NCBI RefSeq assembly: GCF_004298475.1
Contig: NZ_SCRP01000033.1
Location: 1 to 64,000 of the forward strand
Length of the DNA stretch: 64,000 bases
Source: Paraburkholderia sp.
GTDB taxonomy: Bacteria > Pseudomonadota > Gammaproteobacteria > Burkholderiales > Burkholderiaceae
Direction of reading: 5' to 3'
The position numbers and the translations under genes are program-made. Below the pieces are notes generated by a model, which ran no database searches, had not been told where the DNA came from, and saw only the letters and a list, made by a program, of their open reading frames with translations. This document shows, in pieces, positions 8,272-17,139 of this stretch. Every line of letters starts with the position of its first letter. The first letter of the stretch is position 1.

Positions 8272-9885
8272 TCACGTACTCGCCAGATCGGCAACGAGGG
8301 ATCCAAATAGAGATTTCAAAAATTCAAGTGTCGCCGCATCGTCTATTAGCAATCTTCTTACAGCTCCCTCGTACTGGTCGCGGGTCTGGAAACCGAGCTT
8401 CCGAGTTATCTCCGTCAGCATTGGCGTCTCCCGCACCGGGTATCGAGCGATTATTTTTTCGAGATCTTCTTCAGCTATTGCCCGATTAAATACGGCCACC
8501 TCCTGATTAACCGTGGCAGCCACGTCAATCGTGATATTTATCGGAATTCCAGCAGAAATCTCGGCACGTTTTGGCCACTGTTTATCAAGTTCGTCCCGCA
8601 GCGTCTTCTCGACCGCCCGTTCGCTGAGGCGTTGTACGTGCGAAGCAGCAGCTGCCAGCGCAGCGGTTTTGGCTGCCTGAATAAGAGATTCGGCGTTTTC
8701 CCCAGTCACTGAAGCGTGCCGAATCGCTAGCTTTTTCTGAACCTCAGGGTGGTAGTAAATTGATTCAACCGCGTAGACAGATACCGCATACACGCCTTTC
8801 TCTTTTAATCGAGCAGCGTCCGCTAGTGTCCTGCGATCGTCATCCACAACACCAAATGCACGCAGCCAGTGAAGTTCAGTTGCCCCTCTGATCCCTGAGA
8901 CAGCATGATCTACATCACGGCAGCTTGATTTTGCAATTACCGTCACATTTGGGAAGATGAGGCTATAAAGAGGGAGATCCAGACTGTCTTCCTGGCCTTC
9001 AATAAATAACAATGTGCGGCGCGAACCAAGTATATCCTTTTTGAGTTCCTCATCAATGTTAGATTCTGACGGAACCAGATCAGCATCCCATGATGTGACC
9101 GTCGACCCATTATAGGTACATCCCCGAATAAGCAAGGTGCGCGCATGAGGATTGTCGAGTGGAAGCATTACGTCGTGAGTTGAAACGACGAAAGCGCAGT
9201 CCCGACGCTTCGCAAACAGAAGTGTTAGCAAAGGCGAGATTATTGATCTGTGGAGATGCCGCTCAGGTTCGTCAATGAGAAGCAAAGTCCCAGTGGGGAC
9301 TGTAAGCACGCTTGCAGCAATTAAAAGTGCATTCCTCTCGCCGTCAGAAAGTTCGGCCACGCTATACGGGGCACTCCCAGACTTGCTCGCAAGGACCTGT
9401 TCATTGGCCTTTACTGATATTTCGATTGGTATGTTCGACAGTCGAAGCAATTCGTTGATTATTTTGATCGGAGCATCTTTTTTTGATAATGTTTTTGCTA
9501 GATCAATATTATTGCAATCTACCGCGGTGGCGATATTGCGTGCCCGGATATTTTCTGCGTCGATGAGATCGTAAATTGCTATGTTTGCTCGATGTGCTGC
9601 GTAGTCGTCTTTCCAACGCGATTCCGCATTTACGTCGCTATTTAGAATATTGTTTTCTGTGTTTCTTTTTTGTGCAGGTGATAGATTTATAGAAGCGGAT
9701 GCAAACCAAGTCTGTCGATGCGCAGAAATGCGCTGAGCCTTGCCGTGATGTGCACTATAAAATTTTTGCATCAGGCTAGATTTTCCCGTTCCGTTGGCTC
9801 CCAATATAAAAATATTTTCACCGGCTTTAAGCGAAATAGTTAGATGCGGATTGCCCGATGTAGGAATTGTAAAGTTGAATGTCAT
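8272..9885 (-). CDS. Fused ABC-type ATPase and TOPRIM/DUF4435-like protein
   Basis: A 537-residue single-gene protein. Residues 1-265 are an ABC/SMC-like ATPase of the OLD/AAA_15 class: Walker A GANGTGKS (29-36), signature LSDGE (179-183), Walker B LLLIDEPE (201-208), H-loop STHD (235-238). Residues ~290-537 look like a TOPRIM/DUF4435 domain: LLFIEGQEDS with Glu296, FGVVDDD with Asp348-350, and VESIY with Glu374. This pairing is known in anti-phage OLD-type nucleases and in PARIS (AriA ATPase plus AriB DUF4435, sometimes fused). The gene is clearly AT-richer than both neighbours and stands alone, which suggests transfer. A defence role is inferred; the ATPase call is firm. Confidence 0.85.
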   Translation of the reverse strand: MTFNFTIPTSGNPHLTISLKAGENIFILGANGTGKSSLMQKFYSAHHGKAQRISAHRQTWFASASINLSPAQKRNTENNILNSDVNAESRWKDDYAAHRANIAIYDLIDAENIRARNIATAVDCNNIDLAKTLSKKDAPIKIINELLRLSNIPIEISVKANEQVLASKSGSAPYSVAELSDGERNALLIAASVLTVPTGTLLLIDEPERHLHRSIISPLLTLLFAKRRDCAFVVSTHDVMLPLDNPHARTLLIRGCTYNGSTVTSWDADLVPSESNIDEELKKDILGSRRTLLFIEGQEDSLDLPLYSLIFPNVTVIAKSSCRDVDHAVSGIRGATELHWLRAFGVVDDDRRTLADAARLKEKGVYAVSVYAVESIYYHPEVQKKLAIRHASVTGENAESLIQAAKTAALAAAASHVQRLSERAVEKTLRDELDKQWPKRAEISAGIPINITIDVAATVNQEVAVFNRAIAEEDLEKIIARYPVRETPMLTEITRKLGFQTRDQYEGAVRRLLIDDAATLEFLKSLFGSLVADLAST

Positions 9886-10214
9886 GGCGCAGATGGGTCG
9901 GTGTATATGCGAAATAGTTCAAAACGCCGAATCTAGGGGGTAACGGCATGAAAGCGGTTGTGCTAGCCCGAGCGTGAACTGCCGTTCGGAAACCGATTAT
10001 GCATCTTCGATGTGTCGATTTACAACGAACTTCCCAACTTAGGATGCGTGCAGCAGATTGCGCCGAGACGGAGCTCCGAGGATCCGCTACCGGGGCGAAA
10101 ATCTCGATGACCGCCTAGCCACTCTGCGCCATCAAGCTCAACGATCACTCAACGCAGATGCCACCGCGCCCCACAAGCGGAAATCAACCCCGGAATCCGA
10201 ATACCCGCTTCCCC
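9886..10214. other. Gap of about 330 bases, no gene seen
   Basis: Separates the AT-rich ATPase gene from the LysR gene. It contains the upstream (promoter) side of the ATPase gene. No open frame with a ribosome binding site, repeat or tRNA-like structure was found. Composition returns to GC-rich towards 10050, so the right boundary of the acquired segment probably lies here. Confidence 0.4.
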
Positions 10215-11123
10215 TCATCCCGCCGCCCCACGCCCGGTCTTCCCCGCTTCGCCGAGCACGAATTCGATGAACGTAGTCGCCGCGCGCGTGTGATGACGGT
10301 CCGGCATGTAGAGCATGTACATGTGCGTGCCGAAGATGCTGAGTCTCCACGTATCGAGCGACGTAACGACCTCACCGCCACGGATATCGTCGTGCACCAC
10401 GTAATCGGGCACGATGCCCACGCCGAGCCCCGCCAGAATCGCCTGGCGCAGAAAAAGAAAATTCTCCGAAATAATCGACGGCTCCAGCAGGACTTCATGG
10501 CGCGCATCGCCCAGGTAACCCGCGAGGCGTAATTGCCTGCCCACCACGGCGGCCGTGATGACGGGCGCGGCGCGCAGGTCCTCAAGCCGCTGCGGCATGT
10601 CATGCGCGCTCGCCCACGCCTTCGAAGCACACGCCACGTAACGCACCGGCCCCATGTCGCGCGCGACGAGATTCTGCGGCGGCTCCGACATCACGCGCAC
10701 CGCGATATCGACTTCGTCGCGCAGCAGATCCTCCACGCGATTTTCGAACATCACGTCGAGCACGATGCCGGGGTAAAGCCGCTTGAACTGGATCAGCCAG
10801 TCGGACATGACAAGCTGGCCATAGCCGCTCGGCACCGAGAGCCGCACGCGGCCTTGCAGCGTCTGCCCGAGCGTCGTGACCGACTCGCGCGCAGCGACAA
10901 GCGCGTTCTGGATCGCCCGGCCATGCTCGTAGAGTTTCAGGCCGATTTCGGTCGGCTCGACCCGGCGCGTCGTACGCCGCACGAGTTGCAGCCCGATCGA
11001 CTTTTCGAGGTGATTGAGGTGGTAGCTGACGTTCGCGCGGCTCATCTTCAGCCGCCGCGCCGCCTCGCTCAGATTGCCCGCATCGAGGATCTCCACCAGC
11101 AGGGTCAACGCATTGACGTCCAC
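10215..11123 (-). CDS. LysR-family transcriptional regulator
   Basis: A 302-residue regulator. The winged helix-turn-helix is at residues ~5-62 (LTLLVEILDAGNLSEAARRLKMSRANVSYHLNHLE), and a type 2 periplasmic-binding-like effector domain follows from ~85. I start it at GTG 11123, giving the usual LysR N-terminus. The upstream ATG at 11165 is possible, but would place the palindrome TTGACAGTCTGTCAA inside the coding region. Divergent from the fadB-like gene at 11280 and its likely regulator. Confidence 0.9.
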   Translation of the reverse strand: MDVNALTLLVEILDAGNLSEAARRLKMSRANVSYHLNHLEKSIGLQLVRRTTRRVEPTEIGLKLYEHGRAIQNALVAARESVTTLGQTLQGRVRLSVPSGYGQLVMSDWLIQFKRLYPGIVLDVMFENRVEDLLRDEVDIAVRVMSEPPQNLVARDMGPVRYVACASKAWASAHDMPQRLEDLRAAPVITAAVVGRQLRLAGYLGDARHEVLLEPSIISENFLFLRQAILAGLGVGIVPDYVVHDDIRGGEVVTSLDTWRLSIFGTHMYMLYMPDRHHTRAATTFIEFVLGEAGKTGRGAAG

Positions 11124-11134
11124 GGTCGGCTCAC

Positions 11135-11181
11135 TGTCAAGGGTAATTTGACAGTCTGTCAACAAGGAATACGATTGTCAA
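11135..11181. promoter_or_regulatory. Candidate LysR operator: TTGACA-N3-TGTCAA with extra half sites
   Basis: TTGACAGTCTGTCAA (11148-11162) is a perfect inverted repeat. Further TGTCAA half sites lie at 11135-11140 and 11176-11181, spaced about two helical turns apart. The array sits between the divergent LysR gene and the beta-oxidation genes, where a LysR protein normally binds. Assignment to this regulator is inferred. Confidence 0.55.
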
Positions 11182-11279
11182 CGAAGCCTGACCAGTCCAA
11201 AATCGCCCGACATCCAAGACATCCAATCATCGGGCGCGCATGCGCCACGCCGCCCGACCCGCCACTGGAGATCCGCTAC

Positions 11280-13403
11280 ATGGCATCCGAGAGCATCCAT
11301 CCTTCCCCCGTTCTGCATGCGTTGCACGGCAAAGTCCTGCTCGTGACGGTCGACCATCCGCCCGTCAATGCACTGAGCGTCGACGTGCGGCGCGGCCTCG
11401 CCGCCGCAATCGAGCACGCCGAATCGAACGACGCCGTAGAAGCCGTGCTGATCGTCGGCGCAGGGCGCAACTTCATCGCGGGCGCCGATATCCGCGAGTT
11501 CGGCTTGCCGCCGCAGCCGCCCGCACTACCTGACGTCTGCAACCGCATCGAGGCGTGCCGCAAGCCAGTCATCGCCGCGCTTCACGGCGCGGCGCTCGGC
11601 GGCGGGCTCGAAGTCGCGCTCGCGGCGCACTACCGTCTTGCCGTGGAAGGCGCGAAGCTCGGCCTGCCCGAAGTGCAGCTCGGCCTGCTGCCCGGCGCGG
11701 GCGGCACGCAGCGCGCGCCGCGCCTGATCGGCGCCGAAGCCGCGCTCTCGCTGATGCTGAGCGGCCGTCATGCGAGCGCGCAGGAAGCGCTCAAGCTCGG
11801 CCTCGTGGATCGCGTGGGCGCAAGCGACGACGTCCTCGCCGAAGGTCTCGCCTACGCGCAGGAACTGCTTGCCGCACATGCACCGGCACGCCGTACGCGC
11901 GACGCGCAAGGCCTCGCGAACCGCGAAGCCGCACAAGCCGCCATCGACGCGGCGCGCGCCGAGACGGCGAAGAAATCGCGCGGCCTCTTTTCGCCGCTGA
12001 AGATCGTCGATTGTGTCGAAGCCGCACTGCGCGAATCGTTCGAAGACGGCCTGCGTTTCGAGCGCAAACAGTTCCTCGCATGCCTCGACAGCCCGCAGCG
12101 CGCGGGCCTCATCCACGCGTTCTTCGCCGAGCGCGAGGTACAGAAGGCACCCGAAACGCGCAACGCCTCGCCGCGCGCCATCGATACGCTCGGCGTGGTC
12201 GGCGGCGGCACGATGGGCGCGGGCATCGCCGTCGCCGCGCTCGACGCGGGCCTGCCCGTGACGATGATCGAGCGCGACGACGCCTCGCTCGCACGCGGTC
12301 GCGCGCACATCGAGAAGGTCTACGACGGCCTGATCGCGAAGGGCCGCATGACGCCCGAAGCGAAGGCGAAGATTCTCGCGCGCTTCACCGGCAGCACCTC
12401 GTACGATGCGCTCGCGCAGGTGGATCTCGTGATCGAAGCCGTGTTCGAAGAGATGGCCGTCAAACAGGCCGTGTTCGCCGAACTCGACCGCGTCTGCAAG
12501 CCGGGTGCCGTGCTGGCGAGCAACACGTCGTATCTCGACATCGACGCCATCGCGGCAAGCATTTCGCGTCCGCAGGATGTCGTGGGGCTGCACTTCTTCT
12601 CGCCCGCGAACATCATGAAGCTGCTCGAAATCGTGGTGCCGAAGCAGGTTGCGGCGGACGTCGTCGCCACCGCTTTCGAACTCGCGAAGAAGCTGCGCAA
12701 GGTGCCCGTGCGCGCGGGCGTGTGCGACGGCTTTATCGGCAATCGCGTCCTCGCCGTGTATCGCGCAGCCGCCGATCATCTGATGGAAGACGGCGCATCG
12801 CCGTATCAGATCGACAAGGCCGTGCGCGACTTCGGCTTCGCGATGGGTCCGTACCAGGTGGCCGATCTCGCAGGCGGCGACATCGGCTGGGCCACGCGCA
12901 AGCGCCGCGCCGCGACGCGCGATCCGAAAGCACGCTATGTGCAGATCGCCGACCGCCTGTGCGAGCGCGGCTGGTTCGGCCAGAAGACGGGCCGCGGCTA
13001 CTATCTCTACCCGCAAGGCGCGCGCACCGGCACGCCCGATCCCGAAGTCGAAGCCATCATCGACGCCGAGCGCGCACGCGCCGGCATCACGCCGCGCAGC
13101 TTCACCGATGAGGACATCATGCGCCGCTACATGGCCGCGATGATCAACGAAGGCGCGAACGTCGTGCACGACAGGATTGCGCTGCGCCCGCTCGACGTCG
13201 ATGTCACGTTCGTCTACGGCTACGGCTTTCCGCGCTATCGCGGCGGCCCGATGAAATACGCGGATACGGTTGGCCTCGCAACGATCCTCGCCGACATTCG
13301 CGAGTTCGCAAAGGCCGATCCGCTGTTCTGGCGCCCGTCGCCGTTGCTCGTCGAACTGGTGGAACGCGGCACGAATTTCGCGAGCCTGAATCAATCGGCG
13401 TGA
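11280..13403 (+). CDS. Bifunctional enoyl-CoA hydratase / 3-hydroxyacyl-CoA dehydrogenase (FadB/PimF-like)
   Basis: A 707-residue fusion. The crotonase half comes first (residues ~15-190; GRNFIAGADIREFG and HGAALGGGLEVALAAHYRLAV oxyanion segments, with LPEVQLGLLPGAGGTQ). The NAD-binding dehydrogenase half starts at ~300 (LGVVGGGTMGAGIAVAALDAG Rossmann loop), with HFFSPANIMKLLEIV carrying the catalytic His, and a C-terminal dimerisation repeat. Start at 11280 follows CTGGAG. It performs hydration and NAD-dependent oxidation steps of beta-oxidation. First gene of a five-gene plus-strand run; resembles PimF of pimelate degradation, and no thiolase is nearby. Confidence 0.92.
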   Translation: MASESIHPSPVLHALHGKVLLVTVDHPPVNALSVDVRRGLAAAIEHAESNDAVEAVLIVGAGRNFIAGADIREFGLPPQPPALPDVCNRIEACRKPVIAALHGAALGGGLEVALAAHYRLAVEGAKLGLPEVQLGLLPGAGGTQRAPRLIGAEAALSLMLSGRHASAQEALKLGLVDRVGASDDVLAEGLAYAQELLAAHAPARRTRDAQGLANREAAQAAIDAARAETAKKSRGLFSPLKIVDCVEAALRESFEDGLRFERKQFLACLDSPQRAGLIHAFFAEREVQKAPETRNASPRAIDTLGVVGGGTMGAGIAVAALDAGLPVTMIERDDASLARGRAHIEKVYDGLIAKGRMTPEAKAKILARFTGSTSYDALAQVDLVIEAVFEEMAVKQAVFAELDRVCKPGAVLASNTSYLDIDAIAASISRPQDVVGLHFFSPANIMKLLEIVVPKQVAADVVATAFELAKKLRKVPVRAGVCDGFIGNRVLAVYRAAADHLMEDGASPYQIDKAVRDFGFAMGPYQVADLAGGDIGWATRKRRAATRDPKARYVQIADRLCERGWFGQKTGRGYYLYPQGARTGTPDPEVEAIIDAERARAGITPRSFTDEDIMRRYMAAMINEGANVVHDRIALRPLDVDVTFVYGYGFPRYRGGPMKYADTVGLATILADIREFAKADPLFWRPSPLLVELVERGTNFASLNQSA

Positions 13404-13440
13404 GCGTGTCGTCTCGCCGCCCGGACGGAGTCAAACCAGC

Positions 13441-14637
13441 ATGGACCTGAAATTCACGGCGGAAGAGGAAGCCTTCCGCACCGAAGTGCTCGATTTCCTG
13501 CGCGAACGGCTGCCGCAGCGCATCGCCGACAAGGTGCACAACGGCCGCCGCCTCACGCGCGACGACATGGCCGCGTGGCACGCGACGCTCAACGAGAAGG
13601 GCTGGCTCGCGAACCACTGGCCGCGGGAATACGGCGGCCCCGGCTGGAGCGCCGTGCAGAAGTTCATCTTCGAGAACGAATGCGCGATTGCGGGTGCGCC
13701 GCGCATCGTGCCGTTCGGCGTGAACATGCTCGGGCCCGTGCTCATCAAGTACGGCAGCGAGGCGCAAAAGCGCTACTGGCTGCCGCGCATTCTCGACGGC
13801 TCCGACTGGTGGTGCCAGGGTTATTCGGAGCCCGGCGCGGGTTCCGATCTCGCGTCGGTGCGCACGACGGCGGTACGCGATGACGACCACTACGTCGTGA
13901 ACGGCCAGAAGACGTGGACCACGTTGGGCCACTACGCGAACATGATCTTCTGCCTCGTGCGCACCGCAACCGACGTGCGCAAGCAGGAAGGCATCAGCTT
14001 CCTCTTGATCGACATGAGCACGCCGGGTATCGAAGTGCGGCCCATCATCACGCTCGACGGCGAACATGAAGTGAACGAAGTGTTCTTCACCGACGTGCGC
14101 GTGCCGGTCGCGAACCTCGTGGGCGAAGAGAACAAGGGCTGGACCTACGCGAAATATCTGCTCACCTACGAGCGCACGAATATCGCGGGCGTCGGTTTTT
14201 CGGTGGCGGCGCTCGCGCGCCTGAAGCGCGCGGCGCAAAAGGTCATGCGCAACGGCAGGCCGCTTGCGGAAGATCCTTCGTTCGCGGCGCGTCTCGCGAA
14301 GGTCGAGATCGATCTCGAGAACATGAAGACCACGAATCTGCGCGTGATCGCAGCCGTGGCGGGCGGCGGCGTACCGGGCGCCGAAAGCTCGATGCTCAAG
14401 ATTCGCGGCACCGAGATCCGCCAGGAGATTTCGTCGCTGCTGCGCCGCGCGATGGGACCGTACGCAGCGCCGTTCGTCGAAGCCGCGCTCGACGAGGGCT
14501 ACGCGGGCGAGCCCATCGGGCCCGACGAAGCCGCGAGCGCCGCAGCGCTCTACTTCAACAACCGGAAGCTGTCGATTTTCGGCGGCTCCAACGAAATCCA
14601 GAAGAACATCATCGCGAAGATGATGCTCGGTCTGTAA
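13441..14637 (+). CDS. Acyl-CoA dehydrogenase, PimC-like (large) subunit
   Basis: A 398-residue FAD-dependent acyl-CoA dehydrogenase: N-terminal helical domain, middle beta domain with WWCQGYSEPGAGSDLASVRTTA (FAD and substrate loop) and KTWTTLGHYANMIFCLVRT, and C-terminal end FGGSNEIQKNIIAKMML. The length and the immediate pairing with a second, divergent dehydrogenase are as for the heteromeric pimeloyl-CoA dehydrogenase PimC/PimD. Substrate is inferred to be a dicarboxylyl-CoA or similar chain. Confidence 0.9.
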   Translation: MDLKFTAEEEAFRTEVLDFLRERLPQRIADKVHNGRRLTRDDMAAWHATLNEKGWLANHWPREYGGPGWSAVQKFIFENECAIAGAPRIVPFGVNMLGPVLIKYGSEAQKRYWLPRILDGSDWWCQGYSEPGAGSDLASVRTTAVRDDDHYVVNGQKTWTTLGHYANMIFCLVRTATDVRKQEGISFLLIDMSTPGIEVRPIITLDGEHEVNEVFFTDVRVPVANLVGEENKGWTYAKYLLTYERTNIAGVGFSVAALARLKRAAQKVMRNGRPLAEDPSFAARLAKVEIDLENMKTTNLRVIAAVAGGGVPGAESSMLKIRGTEIRQEISSLLRRAMGPYAAPFVEAALDEGYAGEPIGPDEAASAAALYFNNRKLSIFGGSNEIQKNIIAKMMLGL

Positions 14638-14648
14638 AGGGCGCGGCC

Positions 14649-15797
14649 ATGAATTTTCAGCACACTGAAGAGCGCCGGATGCTCGCGGATTCGCTCAACC
14701 GCTTCATCGCCGATCAGTACGGCTTCGAGACACGCGATAAAATCGCGCGCTCCGATGAGGGGTTCAGCGCCGGCATGTGGCGGCGTTTCGCCGAACTCGG
14801 CACGATCGGCGCGCTCTTTCCCGAAGCGCACGGCGGATTCGGCGGCGAGGGGTTCGATGTGGCCGTCGTGTTCGAAGCGCTCGGGCGCGGGCTCGTGGTC
14901 GAGCCGTTTCTCGATACGCTGATCGTCGGGCGCGCGCTCGCGCATGCGGGCGGCAACGCGCAGCAGAAGCAGCTTGCCGCGCTGATCGACGGCTCGCTGA
15001 TCGCCGCGCTCGCGCACGACGAACCGGGTTCGCACTACGAAGCCGCGCGCGTCACGACACGCGCGGACAAACGCGGCGACGGCTGGGTGCTGAAGGGCGC
15101 AAAGGGCGTCGTGCAGCACGGCGAACAGGCGGACGTGCTGCTCGTTTCCGCGCGCACGGCGTTCGATCAGTCAGGCGGTGCATGCGACGAAAGAGGCATC
15201 TCGCTCTTTCTGGTGCCGCGTGGCGCACAAGGCGTGAAGGTGCGCGGCTATCGGAAGATCGACGGCGGGCGTGCTGCGGAAATCACGCTCGACGACGTGA
15301 CGCTCGGCATGGACGCGCTGGTCGGGGCCGAGGGCAGCGGCTTCGCGACGCTTGAGCACGCAACCGGTTACGGCCTGCTCGCGCTCGCAGCCGAAGCGGT
15401 CGGCGCGATGGACGTGACGCGCGACGACACGCTCGAATACCTGCGCACGCGCAAGCAGTTCGGCGTGCCGATCGGCAGCTTCCAGGCGTTGCAGCATCGC
15501 ATGGCCGACCTGCTGCTCGAAATCGAGGAGGCGCGCTCGGCGGTCATCAACGCGGCGGCGGCCATCGACGCGCCGCGCGGCGAACGCGAACGCGCGCTGT
15601 CGGCGGCGAAATACTCGATTGGACGCATCGGCGCGCGCGTGGCCGAGGAGTCGATCCAGTTGCACGGCGGCATCGGCATGACGTGGGAGCTGCGGCTTTC
15701 GCACTACGCGAAGCGTCTCGTCATGATCGATCATCAGCTTGGCGACGAGGATCATCATCTTGCGCGCTACATCACGCTCGGCCGCACGGAGACGTAG
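14649..15797 (+). CDS. Acyl-CoA dehydrogenase, PimD-like (small) subunit
   Basis: A 382-residue acyl-CoA dehydrogenase homolog 11 bases after its partner. The fold is typical (SIQLHGGIGMTWELRLSHYAKRL near the C-terminus), but the middle domain is divergent (AHDEPGSHYEAARVTTRA in place of the usual ...EPgaGSD...T.A loop), as in the small subunits of heteromeric pairs. It probably works only together with the preceding gene product. Confidence 0.88.
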   Translation: MNFQHTEERRMLADSLNRFIADQYGFETRDKIARSDEGFSAGMWRRFAELGTIGALFPEAHGGFGGEGFDVAVVFEALGRGLVVEPFLDTLIVGRALAHAGGNAQQKQLAALIDGSLIAALAHDEPGSHYEAARVTTRADKRGDGWVLKGAKGVVQHGEQADVLLVSARTAFDQSGGACDERGISLFLVPRGAQGVKVRGYRKIDGGRAAEITLDDVTLGMDALVGAEGSGFATLEHATGYGLLALAAEAVGAMDVTRDDTLEYLRTRKQFGVPIGSFQALQHRMADLLLEIEEARSAVINAAAAIDAPRGERERALSAAKYSIGRIGARVAEESIQLHGGIGMTWELRLSHYAKRLVMIDHQLGDEDHHLARYITLGRTET

Positions 15798-15847
15798 CGC
15801 GAAACCCGGCGGGACGCGCCCCGCCAACGAACCAGGATCACTTGCTG

Positions 15848-17062
15848 ATGCAGACCGACACCCGAACCTTGCCGCTCGCTGGCGTGCGCGTACTCGACCT
15901 TTCCCGCATTCTGGCGGGACCGTGGAGCGGGATGGTGCTCGGCGACCTCGGCGCGGAAGTCATCAAGGTCGAGCATCCGGGCCGCGGCGACGATACGCGC
16001 GACTGGGGCGTGCGCATCGGCGTGACCGAGACCGCGTATTTCAACAGCGTGAACCGCAACAAGCGTTCGGTGACGCTCGATCTGCAAACGCCCGAAGGCC
16101 GGCGCATCGCGCAGGATCTTGCGAAAACCTGTGACGTCGTGATCCAGAATTTCCGCTTCGGCGGTGCGGAAAAACTCGGGCTCGGCTATGAAACGTTGAG
16201 CCGCGAGAATCCGCGCCTCATCTATTGCTCGATCTCGGGCTACGACCGCACCGGCCCCGAAGCGACGCGCCCCGGTTACGACCTCGTCGTGCAGGGCGAA
16301 GCCGGTCTCATGGCCATGAACGGCGAAGCCGGCCAGCCGCCGCTGAAGTTCGGCGTCGCGGCGGTGGATCTGTTCACGGGCATGTACTCGGCGCAGGCGA
16401 TGCTCGCCGCGCTCTTCGAGCGCGAGCGCACCGGACGCGGACGTCACATCGAAATGGCGCTGTTCGACTGCGGGCTCATGATCACGGCCTACTACGGCCT
16501 CGAAGCGCTGTTGCAGGGGGAAGATCCGCCGCGCTACGGCAACGCGCATCCGTCGATCGTGCCTTATGGCGTGTTCGATGCGGCGGACGGTCCGCTCGTG
16601 ATCACGGTGGGCAACAACAGCCAGTACGAACGTTTTTGCCGCGACGTGATCGAGCGGCCCGATCTCGCCGACGACGAGCGCTTCAAGACCAACATCCAGC
16701 GTGCGCACAATCGCGCCGAACTGCTGCCCGAGTTCACGCGCGAACTGCGCAGCCGGCCGCGCGCGCTGCTGCTCGAACGACTCGCGCGCGCGGGCATTCC
16801 GTGCGGCGAAGTCGCCGGGCTGCGCGAAGCGCTGCTCTCCGAGCGCGCGAGCGCAGCGGGCCTTGTCACCACACAGCCGCACCCGCGCACGGAGAGCGGC
16901 ACGGTGCCGGTGCTCGCGCCGCCCTGGCGCTTCGACGGCGAGCGCATGCCCGTGCGGCGCGCGCCGCCGCAACTGGGCGAAGGCACGCGCGACGTGCTGC
17001 AGTCGGTGCTCGGGCTGTCCGAAGACGCCATCGATGCATTGAAGGACAAAGGCGTGATCTGA
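15848..17062 (+). CDS. CaiB/BaiF (type III) CoA-transferase
   Basis: A 404-residue class III CoA-transferase. The N-terminal motif LPLAGVRVLDLSRILAGPWSGMVLGDLGAEVIKVEHPGRGDDTRDWG is diagnostic, and the catalytic Asp is expected in the YDLVVQGEAGLMAM / DLFTGMYSAQAM region. It moves CoA from one acyl-CoA to a free acid, so it can activate the substrate of the upstream beta-oxidation genes in place of an ATP-dependent ligase. Last gene of the cluster (51 bases after the dehydrogenase). Confidence 0.92.
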   Translation: MQTDTRTLPLAGVRVLDLSRILAGPWSGMVLGDLGAEVIKVEHPGRGDDTRDWGVRIGVTETAYFNSVNRNKRSVTLDLQTPEGRRIAQDLAKTCDVVIQNFRFGGAEKLGLGYETLSRENPRLIYCSISGYDRTGPEATRPGYDLVVQGEAGLMAMNGEAGQPPLKFGVAAVDLFTGMYSAQAMLAALFERERTGRGRHIEMALFDCGLMITAYYGLEALLQGEDPPRYGNAHPSIVPYGVFDAADGPLVITVGNNSQYERFCRDVIERPDLADDERFKTNIQRAHNRAELLPEFTRELRSRPRALLLERLARAGIPCGEVAGLREALLSERASAAGLVTTQPHPRTESGTVPVLAPPWRFDGERMPVRRAPPQLGEGTRDVLQSVLGLSEDAIDALKDKGVI

Positions 17063-17139
17063 TCAGGCGAGCGTGCACACGGGTATATTGCCCATGTCGC
17101 CCGCACGTTCCCCCAATCGCCACCCAGCCCGGCCCATCG

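Noticed and set aside
11526-13394. 622-codon open frame antisense to the fadB-like gene
   Set aside because: Shadow of the real gene; no motifs.
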